A stretch of DNA of 64,000 bases from an uncultured Brachyspira sp. (GTDB taxonomy: Bacteria > Spirochaetota > Brachyspiria > Brachyspirales > Brachyspiraceae): NCBI RefSeq assembly GCF_944388875.1, contig NZ_CALXKQ010000007.1:1-64000 (forward strand), in the 5' to 3' direction. Position 1 is the stretch's first letter. Every line of letters begins with the position of its first letter. Below are positions 10,022 through 18,642 of this stretch, one piece after another. A program made the position numbers and the translations under genes. The notes beneath the pieces were generated by a model, which saw only the letters and a program-made list of their open reading frames with translations, was not told where the DNA came from and did not search any database.

Positions 10022-12082
10022 TTATTTTAATACTTCTTCCGTTTTTGTACTTCCGCTTTTTACAGCATTTTTTGGAGGCTCATATAAAGGCTTAACACTA
10101 TCTACTGCTCTAATACCTTTTATATTTTCTTTATAAGAAGGCATTGATGATAAATCCTTAAATACAGTAGAAGAATAATCCAATATTTGAGTATTTGCAG
10201 GTTTTGAAGATAGAATAGTAATAAAATTATTTATATCAGTTTCACCAGCAGTACCTATTCTGCTTCTCCAATAAAGAACTGTAGCATAATATCTGTCATT
10301 CTCCGTAAGAGATGAACCCACTTCAGCAAACATTTTGTCAGCCTCGTACAAATTATTATAAGCAAATAAATTAACAGCTCCTAAATAAAGTCTTGTTCTC
10401 ATTAAAAGATTTGAATTATCTTTTTTATTATAAGCAAAAGTTAAATCAGACTTAGCCTGAGAAGCAAATACGGCAGACCTTCTTCCTTCACTTAAAAATC
10501 TCGAATAATATGAAACTCCTCTATAATAAGCGTACTCCTCAACAGAAATTCCCATATATTCATTATAAGGATTAGTATTAAACCACTCAGTAGCTACTTT
10601 AGGCGGTCTTGACAAAACTTCTCTTATTATGTTTCTTGTATTTTCTGCATTTCCGTCATATTTATTGGCAGGTATATTCTCTTTTCCAACCATTAAAGAA
10701 ATGTCTTCTTCTTTTTTCTCTTCCTCTAATAAAACTTCATCTATATCTTCTTTAATATCTTCCTCTATGCTTTCTATATTTTCTAAACTTTTATTATTTT
10801 CATCATCTTTTTTAGTTTCGTCCTTAATGATTATAGAAAATAAATTATATTTGTCTTTCTCTACTTTTACATTATTAGTATACAATTTATCAGCAAAAGA
10901 TATATAAGCCTCATATTGTCCTTCAGACACTTCAATAACAAAATTAGTAGAAATCTCCGTTTCAAATGAATAATCCTCTATATCTACAGCTATAGCTCCA
11001 TTATTAGGATTTTTATCTATTAGAATAGTCAAAGGATACAATACTTTTTCTTCTTTTTTCTCTTCCTCATTTTCACTATTATTATTTATCATGTTATTAT
11101 TAGTACTTGTTTCTTTTAATACGCTAGTTTCATACTCTATAATTTCAGGATCTTCTATGACTATTTCATCAACTATCTCTTTTTCTATTGATAAGATTTT
11201 TCTATTTGATGCATTTTCAGGAGTTTTTTCTTGTCTGGCTATATCCTGAAGCTCTCCAAGTTTTTCATTTTCAGGAGGAAGAGTATCTCCCTCTTCTATT
11301 ATATCTTTTTCTATATCTTCAATTTCTTTTGCAGGAGAATATCTGTCAAAAACGGCAAATTTCTGTTCTGTATAAACTTTAAGTCCCTCTTCTTCTGGAA
11401 GCACTGGAATAGAGTTCTTTATAAGAGTGTATACATCCATATCAGATGTAGTCCATTCATAAACTTTCTGCTGCATATTTGTAGGCGATTTTAAATTTTT
11501 TATCATTTCATTTATAGTTTTATTTTCACCTGAAAAATAATCATGTATAACATTATCAGGATTTCTTGAAAGTATCATCAATGTTTTATAATAGCTCTCA
11601 TAAACTTTAGGAGTAATGTAGCTTAAATACATACTCCAATATATAGAAGTTGCATAATTAGGATTAGATGTTTTACAATTATCAGCATAATATTTGAATA
11701 TTCTAGCAGGGAGTTCTTTATCGCCCGGTAAAACTGTAAGTATACCGCCTATATATAAGAATGCTCTGTCTTTATATGAATAAATAGGATCATTAGGCAA
11801 TTCTAAAGCCTGTCTGAAATCGCTTGCAGCTCTGTTAACTTCTGTTCTAGCAGCTTTAAATTTTATAAATGATAAATATCTGCTTACTCCCCTATAAAAA
11901 TCAAAAACATACTCATTAACTCCGTATTCTTCGCTGTATGCATTTTGCCTAAACCATTCTATAGATTTTTTTGGCGACTTTTCCTGTAAGTCTTCTATAT
12001 ATTCTGGAAATGTTAATCTATTTTGAGAAAACAAACTAGAATATAATACCAACATAAATGCAATAGAAAAAAATTTTTTCAT
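10022..12082 (-). CDS. Exported TPR-like protein with an internally duplicated domain
   Basis: I do not recognise the family. The protein has 686 residues with a signal peptide ending near 'SSLFSQN' (about 1-21). The N-terminal part (about 35-220) and the C-terminal part (about 490-660) are related: 'IEWFRQNAYSEEYGV' matches 'TEWFNTNPYNEYMGI', 'YRGVSRYLSF' matches 'YRGVSYYSRF', and 'YATSIYWSM' matches 'YATVLYWRS'. Both halves look helical and TPR-like. Between them is an acidic linker and a short beta-rich segment ('GAIAVDIEDYSFETEI') that resembles PEGA-type domains. A periplasmic or outer-membrane scaffold role is only an inference. It is first in the hisS-mltG run. Confidence 0.7.
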   Translation of the reverse strand: MKKFFSIAFMLVLYSSLFSQNRLTFPEYIEDLQEKSPKKSIEWFRQNAYSEEYGVNEYVFDFYRGVSRYLSFIKFKAARTEVNRAASDFRQALELPNDPIYSYKDRAFLYIGGILTVLPGDKELPARIFKYYADNCKTSNPNYATSIYWSMYLSYITPKVYESYYKTLMILSRNPDNVIHDYFSGENKTINEMIKNLKSPTNMQQKVYEWTTSDMDVYTLIKNSIPVLPEEEGLKVYTEQKFAVFDRYSPAKEIEDIEKDIIEEGDTLPPENEKLGELQDIARQEKTPENASNRKILSIEKEIVDEIVIEDPEIIEYETSVLKETSTNNNMINNNSENEEEKKEEKVLYPLTILIDKNPNNGAIAVDIEDYSFETEISTNFVIEVSEGQYEAYISFADKLYTNNVKVEKDKYNLFSIIIKDETKKDDENNKSLENIESIEEDIKEDIDEVLLEEEKKEEDISLMVGKENIPANKYDGNAENTRNIIREVLSRPPKVATEWFNTNPYNEYMGISVEEYAYYRGVSYYSRFLSEGRRSAVFASQAKSDLTFAYNKKDNSNLLMRTRLYLGAVNLFAYNNLYEADKMFAEVGSSLTENDRYYATVLYWRSRIGTAGETDINNFITILSSKPANTQILDYSSTVFKDLSSMPSYKENIKGIRAVDSVKPLYEPPKNAVKSGSTKTEEVLK

Positions 12083-12170
12083 TTTTTTATCCTTTGTTTT
12101 ATACAGTTTCTATTGTATAAAATATCGACATCTGTTAATATTTTACTATAAAAAAATATAATATCAAGTA

Positions 12171-13988
12171 TCAAATAACTATTCTATCATTACCTTGACG
12201 TTTTAGTAATTTTTCTCTCTCTAAAGCATTCAATAAAGGTATAACATATTTTCTCGAAAGTCCTGTTTTTTCTTTTACGAAAGCTATTGTAATAATATCT
12301 TTAGGCTTAGAATTTTTCATAATTAAATTCTTAACTCTGTTATAAACATCTATATGATAATATATTCCCTCCTCAAGATACATAGCTTGTTTTAAAGCTG
12401 ATAACACTTTTATATCCTTTATTCCATTAGGAAATGTTTTTATTGCCTTTTCATCTAAACCATTTAAATCTTCTTTTTTCAATTTCTCAAGAAGCTGTTT
12501 TTGAGAATTTGTAAGCTCAACACTTTGAGTATATTTTTTATATATATTATTAAAAGGCATTATAATTTTATTTTGAATTAAATGATCTATAAAAGGCTTA
12601 GTAAATGCATTATCTATATTAAGATGATTTCTTATATCTTCAAAAGAAAAGCCGTCTTTTTTATTTTCTATTAATTTTTTAGCTTCTTCCAGAAGATTGT
12701 TTAAATAATCTTTTTTAACAAAAAAATTTGACAATTTAATAGCATATTCAGGCAGACTGCCATTTGCAATTGAATATCCGTTTACAGACATAACTAAATC
12801 TGTATACTTATTCCTTTTTACTTTACCTAAAAAATCATGGGCATTATCCATTATACTTTTTCTAATTTGAGGAGTTGTTTTGCTACCCCAGAATATATCT
12901 CCTGTTCCTATTATGGCACTTCCGCCATGACTTATTAATATACCCCTCTCTTTCCAAAATACTGATATAGGTTCATCAAATTTCAATCTTATAAATCTAT
13001 CATCTATCTCTCTAATATCAACCTCTGTTTTTACCTTTTTATCAGATTCATTATAAACAGCTTTTTTATACATAGGTATAATCTGAGCAACCAAACATTC
13101 TGTACCAATAGCAAACTCAGCATTCTTAATCTTTTTTAAATATTCCACATCACTGTTATGAACAAGCTCTAATATAATTTCATCAGTCAAAAATACTGTT
13201 TCATCTTTATCGCATAATAGATGACCTCTTCTTATCTCTTCTTTTTTTATATTTTTTAAATTTATAGCAATACGAGAAGTAGCATATACAATCTCCCTAT
13301 CCTCATGATAAGATTGTATATTTCTTATAGAAACTTCTCTCTTTGTAGGATAATGTATTAACGTATCATCTCTTTTTATATTTCCGCCTTTTATACTTCC
13401 TGTAATTGTAAGTCCCGCACCTTTTATAGAAAACACCCTGTCTACATAAATATGAGTTTTTATATCATCTTCATATTTATCATGTATAAGTATATCTGTT
13501 ATTCTTTCTTTTAAAAAATCTATATTAGTACCATTTATAGCAGAAACTTTTACTATTTCTATATCTTTATTAAATATTCTGTATAGATTCTTTTTAATAT
13601 CTTCCTCACTATCTTTTAGTTTATTTTCATCTACCAAATCAATTTTATTCATTACGCATATAATATTTCTTATACCAAGTGATAAAGCAACCTTAGCATG
13701 CTCTTCAGTCATATTCATCCAGCCTTCATTAGCACAAACTACAAGCATAACTAAATCTAAACTCCACATGCCTGCAACCATGTTTCTTATAAATCTCTCA
13801 TGTCCAGGAACATCTATAACACCTATAGTAATACCATCATTAGGCTTGAAAAAACCAAAACCCAAATCTATAGTCATTTCTCTTTTCTTTTCTTCAGGCA
13901 GACGCATCATAGCAATACCTGTAAGGGCTTTTATTAATTCAGATTTACCATGGTCAACATGACCAGCTGTTCCTATAATTCTATTCAC
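12171..13988 (-). CDS. selB: Selenocysteine-specific elongation factor SelB
   Basis: SelB brings Sec-tRNA(Sec) to the ribosome at UGA codons marked by a SECIS hairpin. The N-terminal GTPase has 'GTAGHVDHGKS' (G1), 'DVPGHERF' (G3) and 'VMNKIDLVD' (G4). EF-Tu-like beta-barrel domains follow, then C-terminal winged-helix repeats that bind SECIS RNA. The frame extends upstream to 14081, but AAAGGA lies 7 nt before a GTG at 13988, and family homology begins there ('NRIIGTAGH'). I therefore use GTG and 605 residues. selA is just upstream on the same strand and the tRNA-Sec gene lies beyond it. Confidence 0.95.
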   Translation of the reverse strand: MNRIIGTAGHVDHGKSELIKALTGIAMMRLPEEKKREMTIDLGFGFFKPNDGITIGVIDVPGHERFIRNMVAGMWSLDLVMLVVCANEGWMNMTEEHAKVALSLGIRNIICVMNKIDLVDENKLKDSEEDIKKNLYRIFNKDIEIVKVSAINGTNIDFLKERITDILIHDKYEDDIKTHIYVDRVFSIKGAGLTITGSIKGGNIKRDDTLIHYPTKREVSIRNIQSYHEDREIVYATSRIAINLKNIKKEEIRRGHLLCDKDETVFLTDEIILELVHNSDVEYLKKIKNAEFAIGTECLVAQIIPMYKKAVYNESDKKVKTEVDIREIDDRFIRLKFDEPISVFWKERGILISHGGSAIIGTGDIFWGSKTTPQIRKSIMDNAHDFLGKVKRNKYTDLVMSVNGYSIANGSLPEYAIKLSNFFVKKDYLNNLLEEAKKLIENKKDGFSFEDIRNHLNIDNAFTKPFIDHLIQNKIIMPFNNIYKKYTQSVELTNSQKQLLEKLKKEDLNGLDEKAIKTFPNGIKDIKVLSALKQAMYLEEGIYYHIDVYNRVKNLIMKNSKPKDIITIAFVKEKTGLSRKYVIPLLNALEREKLLKRQGNDRIVI

Positions 13989-14127
13989 TTGTATTTCCTT
14001 TACTTTTATAAATAAAATCGTTAATGCTATTTTAATATTTTTTATATAAAAAATATTAAATTTGGTATACATTTTTAACATAGAAAATTTAAAAGAATTA
14101 ATTTTCCACTTAAAAACAAGATAATTC

Positions 14128-15474
14128 TTATAATAAATTACTATCTATAATTTTTTTTAGTACCTCCCTAACATATTCTATATCATAATCATTAATGGTT
14201 ATAACATATATAAGAACAAAATCTTTTTTTACCTTTGGTATAATAGGTATATCTAAATTATGCATAAATTTAATAGTTGTTTTTATATCTTTAGGTTTAA
14301 AACTAATAGCATAAGAAGGATAGAAAGTGTCAGCCATAGCACCTCCGCCTGTTTCTATAGTTTCTTCTACAACTTCAAATCCGCTGATATTTTCTATAAT
14401 TTTTAATGCCTTTTGTTTTATAATTTCTGGTTTAATAGAAAGTAAAGTTTCGCAATAACCCTTAAACTGACCTGTTGAATTTAATCTTTTTATAACACTT
14501 TTTTCCAAAATAGATAAAACCGTTTTACCGCATCTGAAAGCTCTCATCAAAGGATGCTTATATATTCTGGATATGTACTCTCTTTTTCCTACTATAATAC
14601 CAGCCTGTACACTAGAAAACATTTTATCTCCAGAAAAGCATACTAAATCCACACCGCTTTTTAAGGCAGATTTTATATGTTCTTCTTCAGACATACTCTC
14701 ATCGAATATTCCTGCTCCCTCATCATAAACTAATGGTATATTACTTGGAATAGCGTCTCTTATCTTTTTAAATGATGGGTGCTTAACAAATCCTCTAATT
14801 TTGAAATTTGATGCATGTACTTTAAGTATCATAGCAGTATTTTCTGTTAAAGCTTCTTCATAATCTTTTACCATTACTATATTAGTTGTACCTATCTCTA
14901 CAAGTTTAGCCCCAGCCTCTCTAAGTATATCGGGTATTCTAAATCCGCCGCCTATTTGAACCTGCTCTCCCCTTGACACAATAACTTCTTTATCTTTGGC
15001 TAAAGTTTTTAATATTAAAAATACAGCAGCAGCATTATTATTAACAACTAGAGCATCCTCAGCACCTGTTAATTTAGCTAAAAGAGAATACAAAAACTCT
15101 CCTCTCAATCCTCTGCCTTCACTGTTTATATTGTATTCAAGGTTATTGCTTGCTGTATTTAATGCTTTAACCTCATCCCATACCTCGCTGTCTATAGGAG
15201 AACGTCCCAAGTTGGTATGCATAATAGTACCTGTAGCATTTATAACTTTTTTAATGGGAAGATTAGATTTTTGTTTTACTTTTCTCTCGCATAGCTTAAT
15301 AATATCTTCTCTGGAATATACCGCATTCTTATTTTTTATTTCTATTCTAAGTTTTTCTAGTGTATCTCGAATGATATCTGCTACTATTGGGCGTGAAAGA
15401 ATTTTAAAATATGGTTTTATAGTTTCATGTTCTAATACAGTATTGGTTTGTATTAAGTTAAATTTGCCGTTCAT
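14128..15474 (-). CDS. selA: L-seryl-tRNA(Sec) selenium transferase SelA
   Basis: SelA converts Ser-tRNA(Sec) to Sec-tRNA(Sec) using selenophosphate and PLP. The 448-residue length is typical. 'VINATGTIMHTNLGRSP' (78-94) is the hallmark N-terminal segment. 'CFSGDKMFSSVQAG' carries the PLP lysine at 284; the usual text after it is LGGPQAG, so the stretch is slightly divergent. The GAGAGAGG sequence just upstream is a strong ribosome-binding site. selC, selA and selB lie in that order on the minus strand. No selenophosphate synthetase gene (selD) is in the window. Confidence 0.95.
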   Translation of the reverse strand: MNGKFNLIQTNTVLEHETIKPYFKILSRPIVADIIRDTLEKLRIEIKNKNAVYSREDIIKLCERKVKQKSNLPIKKVINATGTIMHTNLGRSPIDSEVWDEVKALNTASNNLEYNINSEGRGLRGEFLYSLLAKLTGAEDALVVNNNAAAVFLILKTLAKDKEVIVSRGEQVQIGGGFRIPDILREAGAKLVEIGTTNIVMVKDYEEALTENTAMILKVHASNFKIRGFVKHPSFKKIRDAIPSNIPLVYDEGAGIFDESMSEEEHIKSALKSGVDLVCFSGDKMFSSVQAGIIVGKREYISRIYKHPLMRAFRCGKTVLSILEKSVIKRLNSTGQFKGYCETLLSIKPEIIKQKALKIIENISGFEVVEETIETGGGAMADTFYPSYAISFKPKDIKTTIKFMHNLDIPIIPKVKKDFVLIYVITINDYDIEYVREVLKKIIDSNLL

Positions 15475-15586
15475 TGTTAGCCTCTCTCTTTAATAAGATA
15501 AAAGATAAAATATAATTTAAGATAAGAGACTATTAATTATTAGTAGTAATTTAATCATACTATAACTTTTATAATCGCTTATTTAT

Positions 15587-15675
15587 CGGAAGAGGCAGGA
15601 GTTGAACCTGCCGATGTCGCTATGACATCCAACGCTTTTGAAGAGCGCGGAGCCCACCGGGACTCATCTACCTCC
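15587..15675 (-). tRNA. selC: tRNA-Sec (anticodon UCA)
   Basis: Read on the minus strand, the D arm is GAGTCC-CGGT-GGGCTC. The anticodon arm is GCGCT-CTTCAAA-AGCGT with anticodon TCA, followed by a long variable arm GATGTC-ATAGC-GACATC. The T arm is GCAGG-TTCAACT-CCTGC and the discriminator is G. The 6-bp D stem and long extra arm are those of tRNA-Sec. CCA is not encoded. By hand, the acceptor GGAGGTAG pairs with CCTCTTCC at only six of eight positions, with apparent mismatches at 6 and 7. Position beside selA supports the call. Confidence 0.93.
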
Positions 15676-15689
15676 AAGCATTCGTAGAT

Positions 15690-15718
15690 ATAATATATTA
15701 CTTTTAATTTTATGTCAA
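15690..15718 (-). promoter_or_regulatory. Promoter of tRNA-Sec
   Basis: On the minus strand TTGACA (15718-15713) and TATTAT (15695-15690) are 17 bp apart. The -10 box ends 14 bp before the tRNA 5' end, so the predicted precursor has a short leader. Transcription may continue into selA, which begins 112 bp after the tRNA. Confidence 0.65.
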
Positions 15719-15816
15719 TTTTTTTATAATTTTATTTCTAAATAATAAATAATTAAATATTGAAAATTATAATTAAAAGATTAAAATATAATAAATTTTT
15801 ATTGTGGATTTTGCAA

Positions 15817-16398
15817 ATGAAAATAGCCATGCTCGGAGGTACATTTGATCCGCCTCATTTAGGACATTTAATATTAGCGGATACTGTTATTACTAACTGC
15901 AATTATGATAAAGTATTGTTTATACCTGCCAAAATACCACCTCATAAAAATATAAGCGGAAAAGTATCTGACATGGATAGATTAAATATGCTAAAGTTAT
16001 CTGTAGAAGATGATGAAAGATTTATAATAGATGAATATGAACTTAATAATGATTCTGTTTCATATACGATAAAAACATTAAATCACATATACAATAATTA
16101 TGATATTCAAGGAAAAGTCGGACTTATAATAGGTGCTGATTTAATAAAAGATTTCCACAAATGGAAAGAACCTGAAAAGATTGCTGAAATATCAGATATA
16201 ACTGTTGTAAACCGAGAAAATGATAATAATTTATACAAAGAAAATATAGAAAAATATAATATAAAAATCATAATGGCTCCGCGTATAGATATATCTTCAA
16301 GCCTCATTAGAGAAAGAATAAAAGAAAAAAAAGGATTCAGATATTTTGTAAAGAAAAAAGTTTATAATTATATAAAAGAAAATAATTTATATATTTGA
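15817..16398 (+). CDS. nadD: Nicotinate-nucleotide adenylyltransferase
   Basis: NadD makes nicotinate adenine dinucleotide from nicotinate mononucleotide and ATP in NAD synthesis. The nucleotidyltransferase signature 'GGTFDPPHLGHL' is at the N-terminus and 'ISSSLIRERI' (the ISSTxIR-type motif) near the C-terminus; 'IPAKIPPHK' is the substrate loop. The frame is open from 15760, but the family start aligns with the ATG at 15817, which has GTGGA about 8 nt upstream. This gives 193 residues. It is divergent from tRNA-Sec and is followed after 31 bp by a binding-protein gene. Confidence 0.93.
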   Translation: MKIAMLGGTFDPPHLGHLILADTVITNCNYDKVLFIPAKIPPHKNISGKVSDMDRLNMLKLSVEDDERFIIDEYELNNDSVSYTIKTLNHIYNNYDIQGKVGLIIGADLIKDFHKWKEPEKIAEISDITVVNRENDNNLYKENIEKYNIKIIMAPRIDISSSLIRERIKEKKGFRYFVKKKVYNYIKENNLYI

Positions 16399-16429
16399 AT
16401 TTAAAAATACATAATGATAGGAAGTATAA

Positions 16430-17323
16430 ATGAAAAATAAAATACTTATATTAATATTTATCTTTGTAAGCAGTCTTTATCCCTATAGCATGTATTTATT
16501 GAATGGTCCTACTGGGATAGGTGGACTAAAGATGATTAGAGATTATAAATCAATAGAAATAAAAACAATCAATTCACCTAATAATATGCTTTCTATGATA
16601 GTTAAAGGAGAAGCTGATATAGCAGCAATACCTGCAAATATGGCAGCCATCATTTTCAACAGACAGCTGCAGTATAAAGCTGTAGCCGTAATCTCTGAAG
16701 CTAAACTTTTTATAGTGTCTGCAAATAAGAATATACAGACTATAAATGATTTAAAAAATAAAACCATTTACTGCGGAACTAAATTAGCTGCACCTGATTT
16801 GATGCTTCAGTATTTAATATCGAAAGAGAATATACAAAATGTTAATATCAGCTACTCTTTCAGCAATCCTGATTTATCAAAAATGATTGCTTCTGAAAAT
16901 GCTGATATAGCTATACTTCCAGAACCATTTATATCATCGGCAATGATTGAAAATAGTAACGTACATATAGTAGTTGAAATGTCCAAATATATTGAAGATT
17001 ATCCTGTTGCAATACTTATAGCAAAAGACACTTTTATAAATCATAACAAAACATTATTAAATGAAGTATTAAGCGAATACAAAAAATCTACTGAGTATAT
17101 TTTAAATAACAAAAATGAAATAGAAAACCTTATAAAAAACAGCACAATGATAATCAATCCTAAAGCTGCTGTTTACGGATTAAACAGGATGGGATTAACT
17201 TTTTATGACGGAGAACAAATGAAATTTGCTTTAAAAAGTTACTATAATTTTTTATACAATTTCGACAAAAAACTTATAGGAGGAAAACTTCCTTCTGATA
17301 ATTATTATTATATAAAGAAATAA
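16430..17323 (+). CDS. ABC-type substrate-binding protein, NitT/TauT (NMT1/THI5-like)
   Basis: The 297-residue protein has a signal peptide (about 1-19, ending 'SLYPYS'). The body has the NMT1/THI5-like pattern: 'GPTGIGGLKMIRDY', 'IVKGEADIAAIPANMAAI', 'LKNKTIYCGTKLAAP', 'ADIAILPEPFIS'. Such proteins capture small organic substrates such as sulfonates, nitrate or pyrimidine precursors outside the cytoplasm for an ABC importer. No permease or ATPase gene is adjacent, so the ligand is open. There is no lipobox Cys; an anchored or free periplasmic form is assumed. A second orphan of the same class is at 40467-41441. Confidence 0.85.
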   Translation: MKNKILILIFIFVSSLYPYSMYLLNGPTGIGGLKMIRDYKSIEIKTINSPNNMLSMIVKGEADIAAIPANMAAIIFNRQLQYKAVAVISEAKLFIVSANKNIQTINDLKNKTIYCGTKLAAPDLMLQYLISKENIQNVNISYSFSNPDLSKMIASENADIAILPEPFISSAMIENSNVHIVVEMSKYIEDYPVAILIAKDTFINHNKTLLNEVLSEYKKSTEYILNNKNEIENLIKNSTMIINPKAAVYGLNRMGLTFYDGEQMKFALKSYYNFLYNFDKKLIGGKLPSDNYYYIKK

Positions 17324-17349
17324 TTACATAGTATTAAATAAAAATAATA

Positions 17350-17424
17350 AGTACGCACGCTGAATTAACTTTAAATATAAGAAAATTGATAATTCAAATT
17401 TTACAATATATAATAATTAATTAA
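17350..17424. repeat. Degenerate end of an inverted-repeat element copy
   Basis: GTACGCACGC at 17351-17360 matches the outer 3' arm (CCGCACGC) of the 275-bp element. It is followed by the A+T-rich spacer that normally separates tandem copies. The rest of that copy is missing to the left, where an orphan binding-protein gene ends at 17323. Confidence 0.5.
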
Positions 17425-17702
17425 ACGTGCGTTAATGAAAATTCTCAATTTAATAAAAGCTAGGGCGGGTGTGCTTTTGTAATTAGGCAGTAAAATTAAT
17501 TAGAACTCTATTTTTAATAAAAGCAAAAAAAATTATAAGGGCGGGGTATGTTTAAAAAATTTTAAAATTTATTTTTATTTTCCCACCCTTTATATTTTCT
17601 GCTTTAATATGCAATTTCTACGCTATTTTTCTTTTTAATTAATTCTGTTATTCTAACTACCCACCCAAGCGTTTTTTAATTTATAGTTAACTAACCGCAC
17701 GC
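17425..17702. repeat. Complete inverted-repeat element, locus 2
   Basis: This 278-bp copy has the same arm order as 164-438. The outer pair is ACGTGCGTTAAT (17425-17436) with TTAACTAACCGCACGC (17687-17702). The middle pair is GCTAGGGCGGGTGTGC (near 17459) with CTACCCACCCAAGC (near 17657). The inner pair is TATAAGGGCGGGG (near 17535) with TTTCCCACCCTTTATA (near 17578). The G/C arms differ from locus 1 but can still pair, with G-T wobble or A-C depending on the strand. No ORF is present. Confidence 0.75.
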
Positions 17703-17768
17703 AGAATAAAGTTAAAAATATATAATTATTTGCAATTCAAATTTATATTATATTAAAAATTTGATTTA

Positions 17769-18030
17769 TCGTGCGTTAATGAAAATTCTCAATTTAATAA
17801 AAGCTAGGGAGGGTGCACTTTTGTAATTAGGCAGTAAAATTAATTAGAACGCTATTTTCAGTAAAAGCAAAAAATTTATAAGGGCGGGGTATGTTATAAA
17901 ATTTTTAAATTTATTTTCATTTTCCCACCCTTCATATTTTTAATTTAATTAGTTATTTTTATGCAGTTTTTCTTTTTAGTAAAAAATAGTCATAGCACTG
18001 CCCACCCAAGAATTTTTTTAATTTATTAAG
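17769..18030. repeat. Second tandem inverted-repeat element copy, locus 2, 3' end degenerate
   Basis: CGTGCGTTAATGAAAATTCT at 17770-17789 repeats the segment at 17426, a period of 344 bp. All four G/C arms are present (near 17802, 17880, 17927 and 17997). The outer 3' arm is degenerate (TTAAGCACAGC near 18027). The copy ends about 20 bp before the convergent gene at 18049. The gap 17324-18048 holds nothing else that I can see. Confidence 0.7.
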
Positions 18031-18048
18031 CACAGCTAATAATAATCA

Positions 18049-18531
18049 TTATCTCTTATTTTTTTCAGGTTCAGGCTTTTTAATTTCTGTGATTTTTACT
18101 TCTTTTACTTTCTCACCTGCTGTCTTCTTTAATGTCAGCTTTTCTCTGTCTTTTTCAGCTATATAATAATTATTCCTTAATTTTAACACTATATCCTTGG
18201 CACCACTAATCCCATCATTTTTTTTGTATGCATGTATAAGAATCTGTATCAATGAAACTGTAGAAGGAAGTCCTATATATATAACGGCAACACCTGCAGA
18301 TGGAACAGCAGCTATTGAAGATGCCATCAAGACTTTATCTTTTCCTAATTTCTTTGATGATATTATAGCTGTAGCTGCAACCAAAACACCGCCTATAAGT
18401 ACTCCCCAAGCAATTTTACCTGTATTTTTTATATTTGATATTTTCTTACCAAGTTTATAATCTACATAAATAATATCATTATCTGATATAAGAGAATTAA
18501 CTAATTCTTCTTCATTCATGCATATTTTCAT
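18049..18531 (-). CDS. Hypothetical two-pass membrane protein
   Basis: I do not recognise this 160-residue protein. It has a short acidic N-terminus ('MKICMNEEELVNSLI'), two hydrophobic stretches (about 40-58 'IAWGVLIGGVLVAATAII' and about 70-95), and a lysine/glutamate-rich C-terminal tail (about 125-160) that is probably cytoplasmic. There is no lipobox or cleavable signal. Codon usage and even coding texture support a real gene. It stands alone between the repeat elements and purF. Confidence 0.6.
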   Translation of the reverse strand: MKICMNEEELVNSLISDNDIIYVDYKLGKKISNIKNTGKIAWGVLIGGVLVAATAIISSKKLGKDKVLMASSIAAVPSAGVAVIYIGLPSTVSLIQILIHAYKKNDGISGAKDIVLKLRNNYYIAEKDREKLTLKKTAGEKVKEVKITEIKKPEPEKNKR

Positions 18532-18642
18532 AATGATTGCCTGCCCAATTAAATATTTTTTATTATAATAAATTTATTATCAATAAAAGTCAATTATAAT
18601 TTTTTCATAATAAAAATAGCAATCAGAATGATTTGTATTATG

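Noticed and set aside
13989-14081. 31-residue N-terminal extension of SelB
   Set aside because: It has no family similarity, while GTG 13988 has AAAGGA upstream and starts exactly at the GTPase domain.
15760-15816. N-terminal extension of NadD
   Set aside because: The family starts at 'MKIAMLGGTFDPP' and GTGGA precedes ATG 15817.
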